Of a stretch of DNA of 64,000 nt, positions 7,974-17,005 are shown piece after piece. Below the pieces are notes generated by a model. That model was not told where the DNA came from, searched no databases, and was given only the letters and a program-made list of their open reading frames with translations. The DNA lies in contig NZ_UHIL01000002.1 of the NCBI RefSeq assembly GCF_900460535.1, forward strand, positions 1 through 64,000, read 5' to 3'. Source of the stretch: Vibrio parahaemolyticus (lineage in GTDB: Bacteria > Pseudomonadota > Gammaproteobacteria > Enterobacterales > Vibrionaceae). The position numbers and the translations under genes were made by a program. The number at the start of each line of letters is the position of its first letter. The first letter of the stretch is position 1.

Positions 7974-8408
7974 CTACTTTACGAATTCCATTACCAAGCG
8001 GGATTCTTCATCACCGAAGTAATTCGCTTCTTCTTCTAGTACGGTAAAACCCATAGATTGATAGAGAGACAATGCAGGTTGGTTGAGAGGATCAACCGTC
8101 AGTTTAACACTAGAACCTTCGGCCAGAGGTGCCATCACCCGTTCAACTAACGATCTCGCAATTCCTCGACCGCGAAATTCCGAATTTACGGCTAACGACA
8201 TTATCCAATAGTGCTTCGCGACATTGCTGGTGGTTAAAAGCACATAACCAGCAACTGCTTCTCCTTCCTTTGCGACTAACAAGCTTTCACCCCAACAATC
8301 GTAGGCTTGTCGTATAAAAAACTGAGGATACGAATGTTCTCCAAACAACTTGTTTTCTAAAGCATAAACAGCGGCTAAATCTTCTTTACGCGCAGACAAA
8401 ATGTCCAT
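7974..8408 (-). CDS. GNAT-family N-acetyltransferase, RimI-like
   Basis: 144 residues covering one GNAT domain. The acetyl-CoA binding loop reads VNSEFRGRGIARSLVERV, and the C-terminal part has LTVDPLNQPALSLYQSMGF, a pattern close to RimI-type acetyltransferases. Start ATG 8408 follows GGAGT; a longer frame to 8471 has no supporting site. Single gene, with the sigma-54/nasA leader behind it and a divergent transporter ahead. The substrate cannot be told from sequence. Confidence 0.85.
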   Translation of the reverse strand: MDILSARKEDLAAVYALENKLFGEHSYPQFFIRQAYDCWGESLLVAKEGEAVAGYVLLTTSNVAKHYWIMSLAVNSEFRGRGIARSLVERVMAPLAEGSSVKLTVDPLNQPALSLYQSMGFTVLEEEANYFGDEESRLVMEFVK

Positions 8409-8774
8409 CTCAACTCCACTCCTAAACTCCTTTGTTTGCAGCAATATAGAGGAATCCTTCGTTAAACCCAACTTTTGCTGTCAACTCAAACAGTTGGAGC
8501 GGAACACTTTCCTTGCCCTCATCCATAGCAAATACCACCATGGACACATTTTAATCACAAAATCTAAAACCAAAAAATATTGAAAATTTGGTAAATAACT
8601 TCAATTCACACATTAAAATTCAGAATATAAATCTAGTTTTTAAAAATATTCATAGTTTGATAATTTACAAAATTGTCTTTTTATCAGCACGATTCACCAC
8701 ATAGTTGATGTGATAACAATCACTAAAACAGATACCATCCGCCACATTATTATTTTTATAAAGGCGAGTCTTAA
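8409..8774. other. Intergenic region between divergent genes
   Basis: AT-rich DNA of about 366 bp separating the acetyltransferase and transporter genes. It contains one good CRP-like site (listed separately). No convincing small ORF or hairpin was seen. Confidence 0.6.
8709..8724. promoter_or_regulatory. CRP-like binding site upstream of the serine-type transporter
   Basis: TGTGATAACAATCACT matches TGTGA-N6-TCACA at nine of ten conserved positions. It lies about 50 bp before the GTG start, close enough to act at the transporter promoter. Catabolite control of amino acid uptake is common in enteric relatives; here it is inferred. Confidence 0.55.
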
Positions 8775-10031
8775 GTGAAAGAATCTCGAAATACGTTAAA
8801 TTCTAGTGAATTAAACACAACAACCTCTTGGTCAAAACATGACACACATTGGGTACTTAGCCTATTCGGGACCGCCGTTGGTGCCGGTATTTTGTTTCTG
8901 CCAATCAACTTGGGCATCGGTGGGTTTTGGCCACTAGTCGCAATGGCGTTTTTGGCATTTCCAATGACTTACCTCGCCCACCGAGGTTTAGCGCGCTTTG
9001 TATTGTCTTCTAAGATCAAAAATGCCGACTTTACTGATGTGGTTGAAGAACACTTTGGCGCAAAAGCGGGACGTTCAATCTCTCTGCTTTATTTCCTATC
9101 GATTTTTCCTATCCTGTTAATTTACGGCGTGGGCATCACCAATACTGTAGACAGCTTTATGGTGAACCAAGCGGGAATGGAAGCCTTACCACGCGAGCTA
9201 CTTTCGGGCGTATTAGTGTTCGCTTTGATTGCCATTATGATGGCGGGCGAAAAAGTGATGCTGCGCGCGTTTGCCGTTATGGTGTATCCGCTTGTTGCGA
9301 TTCTCGCTTTCCTCTCATTCTACTTAATGCCGAACTGGACAATGCCCGTGCTTGATACACCGGACATGGGTGCGTTTGCGAGCACAATGTGGTTAGCCGT
9401 TCCTGTTGTGATTTTCTCGTTTAGCCATGCAGCAGCGATCTCTAGCTTTGCCAATGTTCAGCGCCGACACTACGGCGATGATGCCGATGCAAAAGCCGAA
9501 CTGATTTTACGTCGCACGAGCATCATGCTTATCGCATTCGTACTATTGTTTGTTTTCTCGTGCGTATTAGCACTTTCGCCAGAGCAACTTGCACAGGCAA
9601 AAGCGCAAAACGTATCCGTACTCTCTTACCTTGCAAACGCAACGGATAACCCATTCATCGCAACACTTGGTCCTTTGGTGGCGTTTGTCGCGATCACTTC
9701 TTCTTTCCTTGGTCATTTCTTAGGCGCACGTGAAAGCTTGAACGGCTTAATCACAAAGCACTCAAATTTGTCTGAAACACGTGTTGATCGTATTAGCGTA
9801 GTGGTTCTTTTCTTGTCAATTTGGGCTGCAGCAATCATGAACCCAAGTATTTTAGGCATGATGGAAGCGTTATCTGGACCAGTTATCGCAATGATCTTGT
9901 TCATTATGCCGATGTTGGCGGTACATAAGATTGAGTCGATGAAGCAGTATCGTGGAAAGCCCTCTACCTATTTTGTTCTGATCACAGGTATTGTTGCGGT
10001 AAGTGCTTTGGTTTTTAGCTTACTCAGCTAA
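8775..10031 (+). CDS. Serine/threonine-type transporter of the HAAAP family (SdaC/TdcC-like)
   Basis: 418 residues with about eleven hydrophobic segments, an inner-membrane amino acid/proton symporter by family. Recognisable: the first transmembrane signature LFGTAVGAGILFLPINLGIGG, then FSHAAAISSFANVQRRHYG and AITSSFLGHFLGARE. SdaC imports serine and TdcC imports threonine/serine; the exact substrate is inferred. The start is GTG 8775 with an AAGGCGAG site before it. Monocistronic: a CRP-like site lies upstream and a strong terminator downstream. Confidence 0.88.
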   Translation: MKESRNTLNSSELNTTTSWSKHDTHWVLSLFGTAVGAGILFLPINLGIGGFWPLVAMAFLAFPMTYLAHRGLARFVLSSKIKNADFTDVVEEHFGAKAGRSISLLYFLSIFPILLIYGVGITNTVDSFMVNQAGMEALPRELLSGVLVFALIAIMMAGEKVMLRAFAVMVYPLVAILAFLSFYLMPNWTMPVLDTPDMGAFASTMWLAVPVVIFSFSHAAAISSFANVQRRHYGDDADAKAELILRRTSIMLIAFVLLFVFSCVLALSPEQLAQAKAQNVSVLSYLANATDNPFIATLGPLVAFVAITSSFLGHFLGARESLNGLITKHSNLSETRVDRISVVVLFLSIWAAAIMNPSILGMMEALSGPVIAMILFIMPMLAVHKIESMKQYRGKPSTYFVLITGIVAVSALVFSLLS

Positions 10032-10053
10032 GAAGGGGTTACTTTGAGTGATT

Positions 10054-10110
10054 TTCAGGGGAATACCGTTTACAACTAAAGGTAATTCCCTGAATTTTGC
10101 TTTTGTTTTC
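10054..10110 (+). terminator. Terminator of the transporter gene
   Basis: A 14-bp stem (10054-10067 with 10081-10094) with one G-T wobble and one mismatch, followed by a T-rich run (TTTTGCTTTTGTTTT). It begins 23 nt after the stop. Confidence 0.75.
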
Positions 10111-10139
10111 TAAAACGTAATCTAGCTTACGTCACTCCA

Positions 10140-10238
10140 CTAAATAAGAGCGAAAACACCCGCCAACATTACTACTGAGGCGATACAAGTGCGAGCAATG
10201 ATGCCGAAGTGCGACGGTTGAATCATTTCGTTATGCAT
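10140..10238 (-). CDS. Small membrane protein, 32 residues
   Basis: An ORF too short for usual gene finders. It has a strong AGGAG site seven bases before the ATG. The product has ten mostly polar residues (MHNEMIQPSH) and then a hydrophobic run of about 20 residues (FGIIARTCIASVVMLAGVFA), consistent with one membrane-spanning helix. It stands alone, converging on the transporter terminator. It is similar in size and layout to YnhF-type small membrane proteins, but homology was not tested. Confidence 0.65.
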   Translation of the reverse strand: MHNEMIQPSHFGIIARTCIASVVMLAGVFALI

Positions 10239-10656
10239 AAATAATCTCCTGTTTGTTATGAACAGCCAATTTACTTTGGCTTAATAACACTATGTCGAAT
10301 ATCCATTTTTTTTAACAACCCATACAAACATTAAATATTTATGACACCAAAATCATCTTTTGGAGATCGGAATTACTTTTGGGAGCAGTATCACACATAG
10401 TTCGCATGGAAATATCTTCACCGATTATCGCTATTTCTCAATCCAAACCTCCGGTTCCCTTATATTGCGATTAAAATTATTTCCCAACTTATAAAAAGCA
10501 CTTTTCTTTATAAATCAAAAAATTAAAACAAATCAAACAATTATATTCGTCTTAAGTTCCCTTATTCTTGGGGAATCCATAAGCACTTAATAGATAAGAA
10601 GTGATAGACTTAGCAAGTACTGCTACTTAACGAGATCACAATTTATTAATAAGCTC
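10239..10656. other. Intergenic region, 418 bp
   Basis: Strongly AT-rich, carrying the promoters of the 32-residue gene and of the downstream diguanylate cyclase. Two short plus-strand ORFs (about 19 and 22 codons) lack ribosome-binding sites. No other signal recognised. Confidence 0.5.
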
Positions 10657-12570
10657 ATGCACTTTCCGATTAAAACGCTGTCTTGCGCTCTATTAGCGGT
10701 GATTGGACTCTTCTTCCAGACTGGTTATGTCTTCGCCAATACAGATAAACATATCTATCTCGAAGAACACATTTCGCCCGAAAGCCAACCCATGTTGAGT
10801 ACCTACTTCCGTTCTATGGGTAAGCCTCGCTCAATCAAAGAAAATGTGCTCACGGTTCCGCAAGATGCTTCGCCCGAAACGCTCGCCCTCTACTATTTTG
10901 CTCGTATTTATTTAGAACGCTATGAAGGTGTTCCCCTACCTGACGACATGCCAGATTTGATCGAGTTTGGTCGAAAACACAATATGCCTTGGGTTGTCGC
11001 AGAAGCAAAATTGAACAAAGCGATTCGAATGATTGAGTTGGATGACGATTGGCACGCAGAGCTTTTGCTCCACGATGTAATTGGGGAGTCTCGTGATATT
11101 GGCTATCTGGCGCTGCAAGGCCGCGCTTATCGCTGGATGGGAAATTTAGAAATTGCGCGTAACCAAATCCACAACGGATTAAAACATTATCGTACCGCCT
11201 ACGAGTTACTTGAAAATACAGTGTTTGAGATTCAAGTAGCGATGACACTTAACAACATCGGTACTGTCTATTTAGACTCCTCCGATTGGAATCGCGCAAG
11301 CAACTATCTAAAACAAGCACTCGATGTATATGAGAGCAGTGAATATGAGTACGACAACAGTTTCTTTATTGGCGTAATCTATGCCAACTTGAGCATTGTT
11401 CATCTTGGCTTAGGAGACAGTGAGAAGGCCGAATACTACTTCCATGAGGCGATTCGACGCTCAATGCAAACAGGGTCGGATGTCATTAAACATCATTCAT
11501 TGTCCAACTTTTCTCAAATGCTAAGCAGCATCGGTAAAACAGACGATGCCCTACTGCTCGCACAACGCTGTGTTGAGTTACCTAACCCAGACGGCATCGA
11601 AATCATTAAGATGCCATGCTATGAAGCGTTTGCCGAAGCGTATCTCGCCGACAAGCAATACGACAAAGCGATTCGAACCGCTCTCCTCGTCCTAGAACAA
11701 ACCAAATCAACCAATGAGCTTGAGCTAAAACAGCGTATCGATATGTTGTCGGTTTTGGTTAACGCCAACCAAGTGCTGCAAAATTATGAAGCCGCCTTCC
11801 GCTATTTGTCTCAGTTGAGAGCACTTGAAGAAGAATTTTCTGAGCACATTCACGGCGAAGAAATGATCAACATTAAGTTTGACCTTGAAGCGAAATTGGC
11901 TCAGAAAGAGTTAAATTTGCTTGAGACGAAAAACGCACTTCAAGCCTCTGAGTTGCGCTCGCAACGTTACCGCGAAATGTTCTACTTTATCGCTATTGCA
12001 GCCATTGGTGTGGTGGGTTTCCGTTATGTTTTGCGAGTCAAAAAGATCAATAAAGCACTGACGCAAGAAAGTACTACAGATCTTTTGACTGGCCTTCACA
12101 ATCGCCGCTATTTAGAAGTATGGTTAGAGAAGATGGCCCGCCGCACTCCAGATAGAACCTTCGCGCTTGCGGTTCTTGATGTCGACCATTTCAAAGCTTT
12201 TAACGACACTTATGGTCACGACATCGGCGATCAAATGTTGATGCACATTGCCTCTATCTTCAACGAATCCACTCGCTCAGGTGACCTGCTGATTCGCTGG
12301 GGCGGTGAAGAATTTGTGTTGCTGGTGGAGGTGAACGATCCAAATGATTGTGCGAAATCGCTAGAGCGTTTGAGACATGTCATTGAAAATACGCCATTAA
12401 TCATTGACTCTAAGCCAATAAACGCCACAATTTCGCTTGGTGCGGTCGACAGGTTATCAGCCCAAACCATCAAACAAGAGTGGGACCAATGGTTCTTCTT
12501 GGCCGACCAAGCGTTATATGACGCAAAACAAGCGGGCAGAAACCAATTTAAGATTCACTCGACGTCTTAG
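10657..12570 (+). CDS. Diguanylate cyclase with TPR sensor region
   Basis: 637 residues. Signal peptide (residues 1-27, ending YVFA), then a periplasmic region of tetratricopeptide repeats (about 120-400; e.g. LNNIGTVYLDSSDWNRASNY). A coiled-coil and one transmembrane helix (about 445-462) follow, then a C-terminal GGDEF domain. The active-site motif is intact as RWGGEEF, with DVDHFKAFNDTYGH before it, so it should make c-di-GMP in the cytoplasm. No clear RxxD inhibitory site was checked. Same layout as the protein at 60469-62523. The stimulus is unknown; TPRs suggest a protein or peptide partner. Confidence 0.92.
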   Translation: MHFPIKTLSCALLAVIGLFFQTGYVFANTDKHIYLEEHISPESQPMLSTYFRSMGKPRSIKENVLTVPQDASPETLALYYFARIYLERYEGVPLPDDMPDLIEFGRKHNMPWVVAEAKLNKAIRMIELDDDWHAELLLHDVIGESRDIGYLALQGRAYRWMGNLEIARNQIHNGLKHYRTAYELLENTVFEIQVAMTLNNIGTVYLDSSDWNRASNYLKQALDVYESSEYEYDNSFFIGVIYANLSIVHLGLGDSEKAEYYFHEAIRRSMQTGSDVIKHHSLSNFSQMLSSIGKTDDALLLAQRCVELPNPDGIEIIKMPCYEAFAEAYLADKQYDKAIRTALLVLEQTKSTNELELKQRIDMLSVLVNANQVLQNYEAAFRYLSQLRALEEEFSEHIHGEEMINIKFDLEAKLAQKELNLLETKNALQASELRSQRYREMFYFIAIAAIGVVGFRYVLRVKKINKALTQESTTDLLTGLHNRRYLEVWLEKMARRTPDRTFALAVLDVDHFKAFNDTYGHDIGDQMLMHIASIFNESTRSGDLLIRWGGEEFVLLVEVNDPNDCAKSLERLRHVIENTPLIIDSKPINATISLGAVDRLSAQTIKQEWDQWFFLADQALYDAKQAGRNQFKIHSTS

Positions 12571-12598
12571 TGGCGTCCACGAGTAAATAGATACTTCC

Positions 12599-12940
12599 AT
12601 GAAGAAAAAATTAATATTCGCCCTGCTTTCACCTGTTGTTTTATCCGCTTGTAGTAATCAACAAGCGTCGCAAATGGGCATGCGTAGCAGCAGTGTGAAC
12701 ATGTACGCTCAACAAATGAGCAATACTCAACTTTGTGAGACGCTGTATTACAATCGCTCAACGAACCAAACCAAAGTCGCGATTGGTGCAGAATTCAACC
12801 GCCGTGGACTCAATAAAAAATGGTGCGATAACGAATTGAATAAGTGGTATTTGGAGAAGTTTGTCGATAGCGTGCTACCAAAGAAAAAGCCAGCACCGCG
12901 CAAACCGATGGCAACCATTCAGCCAGCCTCCACCAAATAG
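12599..12940 (+). CDS. Small predicted lipoprotein
   Basis: 113 residues. The N-terminus is a lipoprotein signal with lipobox LSAC (Cys18). The rest is polar, with two further cysteines and a basic C-terminus rich in Lys and Pro (PKKKPAPRKP). It follows the diguanylate cyclase by 28 nt without an evident ribosome-binding site and ends in a terminator, so the two may be co-transcribed. The family was not recognised. Confidence 0.75.
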   Translation: MKKKLIFALLSPVVLSACSNQQASQMGMRSSSVNMYAQQMSNTQLCETLYYNRSTNQTKVAIGAEFNRRGLNKKWCDNELNKWYLEKFVDSVLPKKKPAPRKPMATIQPASTK

Positions 12941-12986
12941 TAACTGTAGTAGCTATCACCTCTCTCTAGCTAACAGATGAGATAGA

Positions 12987-13020
12987 AAGCAGAAAGTCCT
13001 TACCAACTTTCTGCTTTTTT
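12987..13020 (+). terminator. Terminator after the lipoprotein gene
   Basis: Perfect 11-bp stem AAGCAGAAAGT/ACTTTCTGCTT with an eight-base loop, followed by T residues. Confidence 0.9.
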
Positions 13021-13221
13021 ACATCTAACAATGATCAAGATCAGCCAAAACCTTCCTTTACTTCAGTGAGTTAACATCAATTTACGCAGTCCGTCGAAAA
13101 AACAACGTAAACAATTTGTAAACAGTTTGCGTCCTCATTCTTTGCCGCTAGTTTTATTCATTCCTGTTTAAAGGAGTATCGAACAGGGACAAAAATTCCA
13201 AACAAAGACATGAGGTCACAA

Positions 13222-15000
13222 ATGGAAACACGCTTTAATCGCCTATTTGCCGCTATGTTGGCTGTGGGCCTTGCACCTGCCGTCTCGGCGTTTGATCCGC
13301 TCTATTCAGAACAATGGCATCTCGACAACACTGGCCAAACAGCATTCGCAGCAAACCCTGCTGTTGCGGGTAATGACTTAAACACCAAACTTACGCAAGC
13401 CATGGGCATTGCCGGTATTGGCGTTAAAGTTGCGGTCATTGATTCTGGTGTGCAGATCGATCACCCAGACCTTGCAGGTAACGTAGTCACAGGTAGCAGA
13501 AACTTCGTTGAAGACTCTTTATTCCCATCCAGTTATCCCGTCGACACTAACGGCCACGGTACTGCCGTTGCTGGTTTGATTAGTGCGGTAGGTAACAATG
13601 GTGAAGGTGGACGCGGCGTTGCTTCTCACTCTTCGCTTGTTGGTTTTAACTGGCTTGCAAACCAAACATTAGAAGGTTGGTTAATTTCTCACGGTATGGA
13701 CCCAGCAACGCGAGATGTACGCGTATTTAACCAAAGCTATGGCTTTAGTCCGATCAACCCAATCGCGTTTGATGAGAATGACCCACAGTTCAAGCTTGAA
13801 ATGGATGTCATGCAGAACGTCAGCGAAACGAACGCTTGGGGCCGCGGTGCACTGTTTGTCAAGTCTGCGGGGAATGGTTACCGCTATTTCAACACTGGAC
13901 GATTCTTCGTTCTTCCTAGCGATTTCTTCGCGGGAGGCGGAAACCAAGGTTTACCGATGCACAACTCGGCGCAATCTTACGACAACTCAAGCTACTTCAA
14001 CCTTGTCACCAGCGCGCTACGCGCAGATGGCACCCGAGCAAGTTACTCTTCTGTTGGCGCTAACGTGTGGGTTGCCGCGCCAGCAGGGGAATACGGGCAA
14101 GACTTCCCTGCGATGGTCACAACTGACCTGATGGGATGTGAAGAAGGACAAAACACCAGTGACGGCCTTGGTATTAATGGTCTACACGGTGGTACAGAGC
14201 TTGACCCGAACTGTAATTACACCAGCACCATGAACGGCACATCATCGGCTGCGCCGAACACTTCTGGTGCAATCGCCGCTATCATGTCAACCAACCACGC
14301 TTTATCTGCCCGTGATATTCGTGCGTTGCTGGCAGAAACCGCACGCGTTACCGATGCCGAGCATCCGGGTGTTCAACTTGAATTTACCAATAATAAAGGT
14401 GAGTTGGTGAGCTACGAAGCGATCTCACCTTGGCAGAAAAACGCGGCTGGCGTGAACTTCCATACCTTCTATGGTTTTGGTGCCGTTGATTTGGATGAAG
14501 CGATGAAACGCGCTCGCATGACAAATAATGTTCTGCCAGCGCAAATCATCACACCGTGGGCAAACAATGCAACAGAAGTCAGTGTGCCCGATGCAAGCCT
14601 TGCTGGTGGTTCGTCAAACATCGCAATTACTGACGACATTACCGTTGAGTCTGTACAGGTGCAGCTGACGCTAGAGCACTCGCGTCTACCTGATTTGGCA
14701 ATCGAGCTTGTTTCCCCATCAGGCACTCGCTCCGTATTGCAAACACCACGTAACGGCCTTGTTGGTCAGTCTCTTGATCCAAACATTACGGGTTACGAAA
14801 ACCAACTGATGTTGTCTAACCAATTCTACGGCGAGAATGCCAAGGGTGAATGGACACTGAGAGCTATCGATACAAACGGTGATGAAGTCTTCTCATTTAT
14901 CGCTTACTTCAACTCATCCGCTATCTATGATGTACCGATGGCGAACAACGCAAAACCAGGAGTTATCAAAAACTGGTCTATGCGTATCTTTGGCCACTAA
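13222..15000 (+). CDS. Secreted subtilisin/kexin-like serine protease with P-domain
   Basis: 592 residues from ATG 13222, which has GAGG before it; an upstream in-frame ATG at 13210 overlaps that site. Signal peptide of about 23 residues ends VSA. The S8 catalytic triad is visible: Asp74 (VAVIDSG), His112 (NGHGTAVAG), Ser341 (GTSSAAP), and oxyanion Asn218 (SAGNG). A C-terminal P-domain (about 465-590; LPDLAIELVSPSGTRS, GEWTLRAIDTN) follows, as in kexin and the Aeromonas sobria protease. No propeptide lies between signal and catalytic domain, fitting a separate chaperone gene 12 bp downstream. Related Vibrio proteases are extracellular virulence-associated enzymes. Confidence 0.93.
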   Translation: METRFNRLFAAMLAVGLAPAVSAFDPLYSEQWHLDNTGQTAFAANPAVAGNDLNTKLTQAMGIAGIGVKVAVIDSGVQIDHPDLAGNVVTGSRNFVEDSLFPSSYPVDTNGHGTAVAGLISAVGNNGEGGRGVASHSSLVGFNWLANQTLEGWLISHGMDPATRDVRVFNQSYGFSPINPIAFDENDPQFKLEMDVMQNVSETNAWGRGALFVKSAGNGYRYFNTGRFFVLPSDFFAGGGNQGLPMHNSAQSYDNSSYFNLVTSALRADGTRASYSSVGANVWVAAPAGEYGQDFPAMVTTDLMGCEEGQNTSDGLGINGLHGGTELDPNCNYTSTMNGTSSAAPNTSGAIAAIMSTNHALSARDIRALLAETARVTDAEHPGVQLEFTNNKGELVSYEAISPWQKNAAGVNFHTFYGFGAVDLDEAMKRARMTNNVLPAQIITPWANNATEVSVPDASLAGGSSNIAITDDITVESVQVQLTLEHSRLPDLAIELVSPSGTRSVLQTPRNGLVGQSLDPNITGYENQLMLSNQFYGENAKGEWTLRAIDTNGDEVFSFIAYFNSSAIYDVPMANNAKPGVIKNWSMRIFGH

Positions 15001-15012
15001 GGAGTCAATCAC

Positions 15013-15468
15013 ATGAAATATCAGACATTTTCTATTTTGGCTCTTTCACTAATAGCCAACGCAGCCTATGCCGAAACGCAGTTGTCGCAACAACCGAATC
15101 CCGAGTTGTTTGTTCCTTCTGATGCAGTTGAGGTGAATGGTGAAGCGTATCGTAAAGTGCAAACGAACACAGTGAGCAATCTCTCTGAAGCAGTTAAACT
15201 GCAAGCCGGTGACGAGGTGTTTAAGAACGCGTTTGGCAATGTGTCTAAAGCGACGGGACTTATCTACATCACCGTAAACAACGCCGCTGATGCCAAAGCA
15301 GTAGCAAAAGAGTTAAAGCTAGACGTTGTGTTTGCAGATGGTGAATCTGCGGTGCTAAAAGCTTCTGAAGGACAAGACTTGCTTAGCATCAGCGATTACT
15401 TGAATGCTGACAGTCGCGTCAAAGCGTCTAAAATTGAACTAAACAGCGGTAAATACCGTGCACAATAA
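15013..15468 (+). CDS. Probable chaperone/inhibitor partner of the upstream serine protease
   Basis: 151 residues with a signal peptide ending ANAAYA. It follows the S8 protease gene by 12 bp and has its own AAGGAG site. In Aeromonas sobria the kexin-like protease needs the ORF2 protein (about 152 residues) encoded just downstream for folding; size, export and position agree here. The C-terminal half alternates short strands and helices and ends in SKIELNSGKYRAQ. The role is inferred from context, since sequence similarity could not be measured. A strong terminator follows. Confidence 0.75.
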   Translation: MKYQTFSILALSLIANAAYAETQLSQQPNPELFVPSDAVEVNGEAYRKVQTNTVSNLSEAVKLQAGDEVFKNAFGNVSKATGLIYITVNNAADAKAVAKELKLDVVFADGESAVLKASEGQDLLSISDYLNADSRVKASKIELNSGKYRAQ

Positions 15469-15499
15469 TTCTCTAGCAAGAGAAGTTGGCTTCTAAAAC

Positions 15500-15525
15500 A
15501 ATGCCTCAGCAATTGCTGAGGCATT
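15500..15525. terminator. Bidirectional terminator between protease operon and alkaline phosphatase gene
   Basis: Perfect 11-bp stem AATGCCTCAGC/GCTGAGGCATT with AATT loop. T-rich DNA follows on the plus strand and a weaker T-run (GTTTTAG) on the minus strand. It can end both convergent transcripts. Confidence 0.85.
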
Positions 15526-15584
15526 TTCTTTGTTCTTTCGTTTACAGAGTAACTTCTAACTTATCTTCGGCTAAAAAATGTCTC

Positions 15585-16874
15585 TTATTGAAGATAACCA
15601 ATCAACTTGTTTGCGATATCGGTATTGTTCTGAGAGCCAACGAATGCTTGTGACCCCTTACCATAAGCAAACACCTGAACATCCACCGCGGTATGCCCTT
15701 TTGTCGTCCAACCTGTAAGGCTTTGATCGTTGATGATTGACTTTACGGCTTGATAAAGCGCTTTCGCGGGCTCTTCACTCTTCTTCGCGTCAATGAGGAG
15801 CGCAAATTGCACATCTGACAGCGCCCAATCTACTGATTCTGACCACACTTGTTTGATGTCTGACCCCTTTGCAAGTGACGTTGCTAATGGCCACGCCGTT
15901 TGATGCACGCCTTTGATCACATCCGTTTTCCAGTCGTATTCTCCATTTGCGCCGATAGTTAAACCTCCCGTGGAGTGATCGGCGGTGACAACGAGCAAAG
16001 TGTCAGGATGAGCATCAACATACGCCTTGGCTAAAGTAATCGACTTAGCAAAATCATCCATTTCTGCCATCGCGCATGCTATATCGTTAGCATGACCGCA
16101 CCAGTCTATTTGGCTTCCTTCGATCATGACGAAAAAGCCATGCTTAGAGCGCGATAATAAAGACAGCGCCTTATTCGTCATCTTCTCGAGTCGGTTGGGA
16201 TTCTCATCCAAAGCAAACGGAAATGCTTTGTCGGCAAACAACCCAATCGCAGGCAATGCTTGCAACGAAGGCAAGGTATCAAAATCCGTTAGGTAGTGAT
16301 AACCCTGCATTTTAAATTCTTCAATCAGATTTCTGTCTTCACGCTCAAAATATCGAACACCACCACCAAGTAACAGATCGACGGGCAGCTTTCCATTTAC
16401 TTTGTTATCCAAGTAGTCGTCTGCTATCTGATCATAATTACGACGAGATTCGTTGTGCGCGGCAAAGCTTGCGGGCGTCGCGTGGTTAATTTGCGAAGTC
16501 GCCACTAGAGCGGTTGTCATGCCCTGCTCTTTCGCTACTTCCAACATCGTTTTAACTGGCTTTTTATGGGTATCAACAGCGACGGCGCCATTGTAACTCT
16601 TTATGCCACTGCTTAAGGCCGTCGCGCCTGCTGCACTGTCAGTGACATAAGTATCATCATCGGGATAGGTGTGAGCCATGCCAACCAGTATCGAGTCAAA
16701 GACTGTAGGCTCAATCTGTTTAGTTTCTGGGTTATCTTGATAATAACGGTAGGCGGTTGTGTAGGCAGGGCCCATTCCATCACCGATCATATAAATAATA
16801 TTTTTCGGTGCTTCATTGGCGTGAACAAACCCGGCCAGTAAACTGGCCGCAAGTAAAGAGTATCTGATTGTCAT
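15585..16874 (-). CDS. phoA: Alkaline phosphatase
   Basis: 429 residues, periplasmic or secreted: the signal peptide ends FVHA. Metal and catalytic motifs of the family are present: MIGDGMG near the start (metal ligand Asp), VTDSAAGATALSSG with the nucleophilic Ser, HATPASFAAH, and TADHSTGG near residue 300. It releases phosphate from monoesters and is usually induced by phosphate starvation through PhoB; a convincing Pho box was not found upstream. Single gene ending at a bidirectional terminator. Confidence 0.93.
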   Translation of the reverse strand: MTIRYSLLAASLLAGFVHANEAPKNIIYMIGDGMGPAYTTAYRYYQDNPETKQIEPTVFDSILVGMAHTYPDDDTYVTDSAAGATALSSGIKSYNGAVAVDTHKKPVKTMLEVAKEQGMTTALVATSQINHATPASFAAHNESRRNYDQIADDYLDNKVNGKLPVDLLLGGGVRYFEREDRNLIEEFKMQGYHYLTDFDTLPSLQALPAIGLFADKAFPFALDENPNRLEKMTNKALSLLSRSKHGFFVMIEGSQIDWCGHANDIACAMAEMDDFAKSITLAKAYVDAHPDTLLVVTADHSTGGLTIGANGEYDWKTDVIKGVHQTAWPLATSLAKGSDIKQVWSESVDWALSDVQFALLIDAKKSEEPAKALYQAVKSIINDQSLTGWTTKGHTAVDVQVFAYGKGSQAFVGSQNNTDIANKLIGYLQ

Positions 16875-17005
16875 ATTTCATCCATGAAAAAGTGACTGCG
16901 AATATAAGCCGTCACTTTAATTACTGTTTTGCTTACAAGTATTCATCAATACTATCATTCAGTTAGGATGAAACCGCGTGTTACATCATGGTTTTGCAAC
17001 CCAAA

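Noticed and set aside
10321..10508. Short plus-strand frames of about 19 and 22 codons
   Set aside because: No ribosome-binding sites and no recognisable product.
16875..17005. Pho box before the alkaline phosphatase gene
   Set aside because: No pair of CTGTCAT-like repeats with the right spacing could be read.
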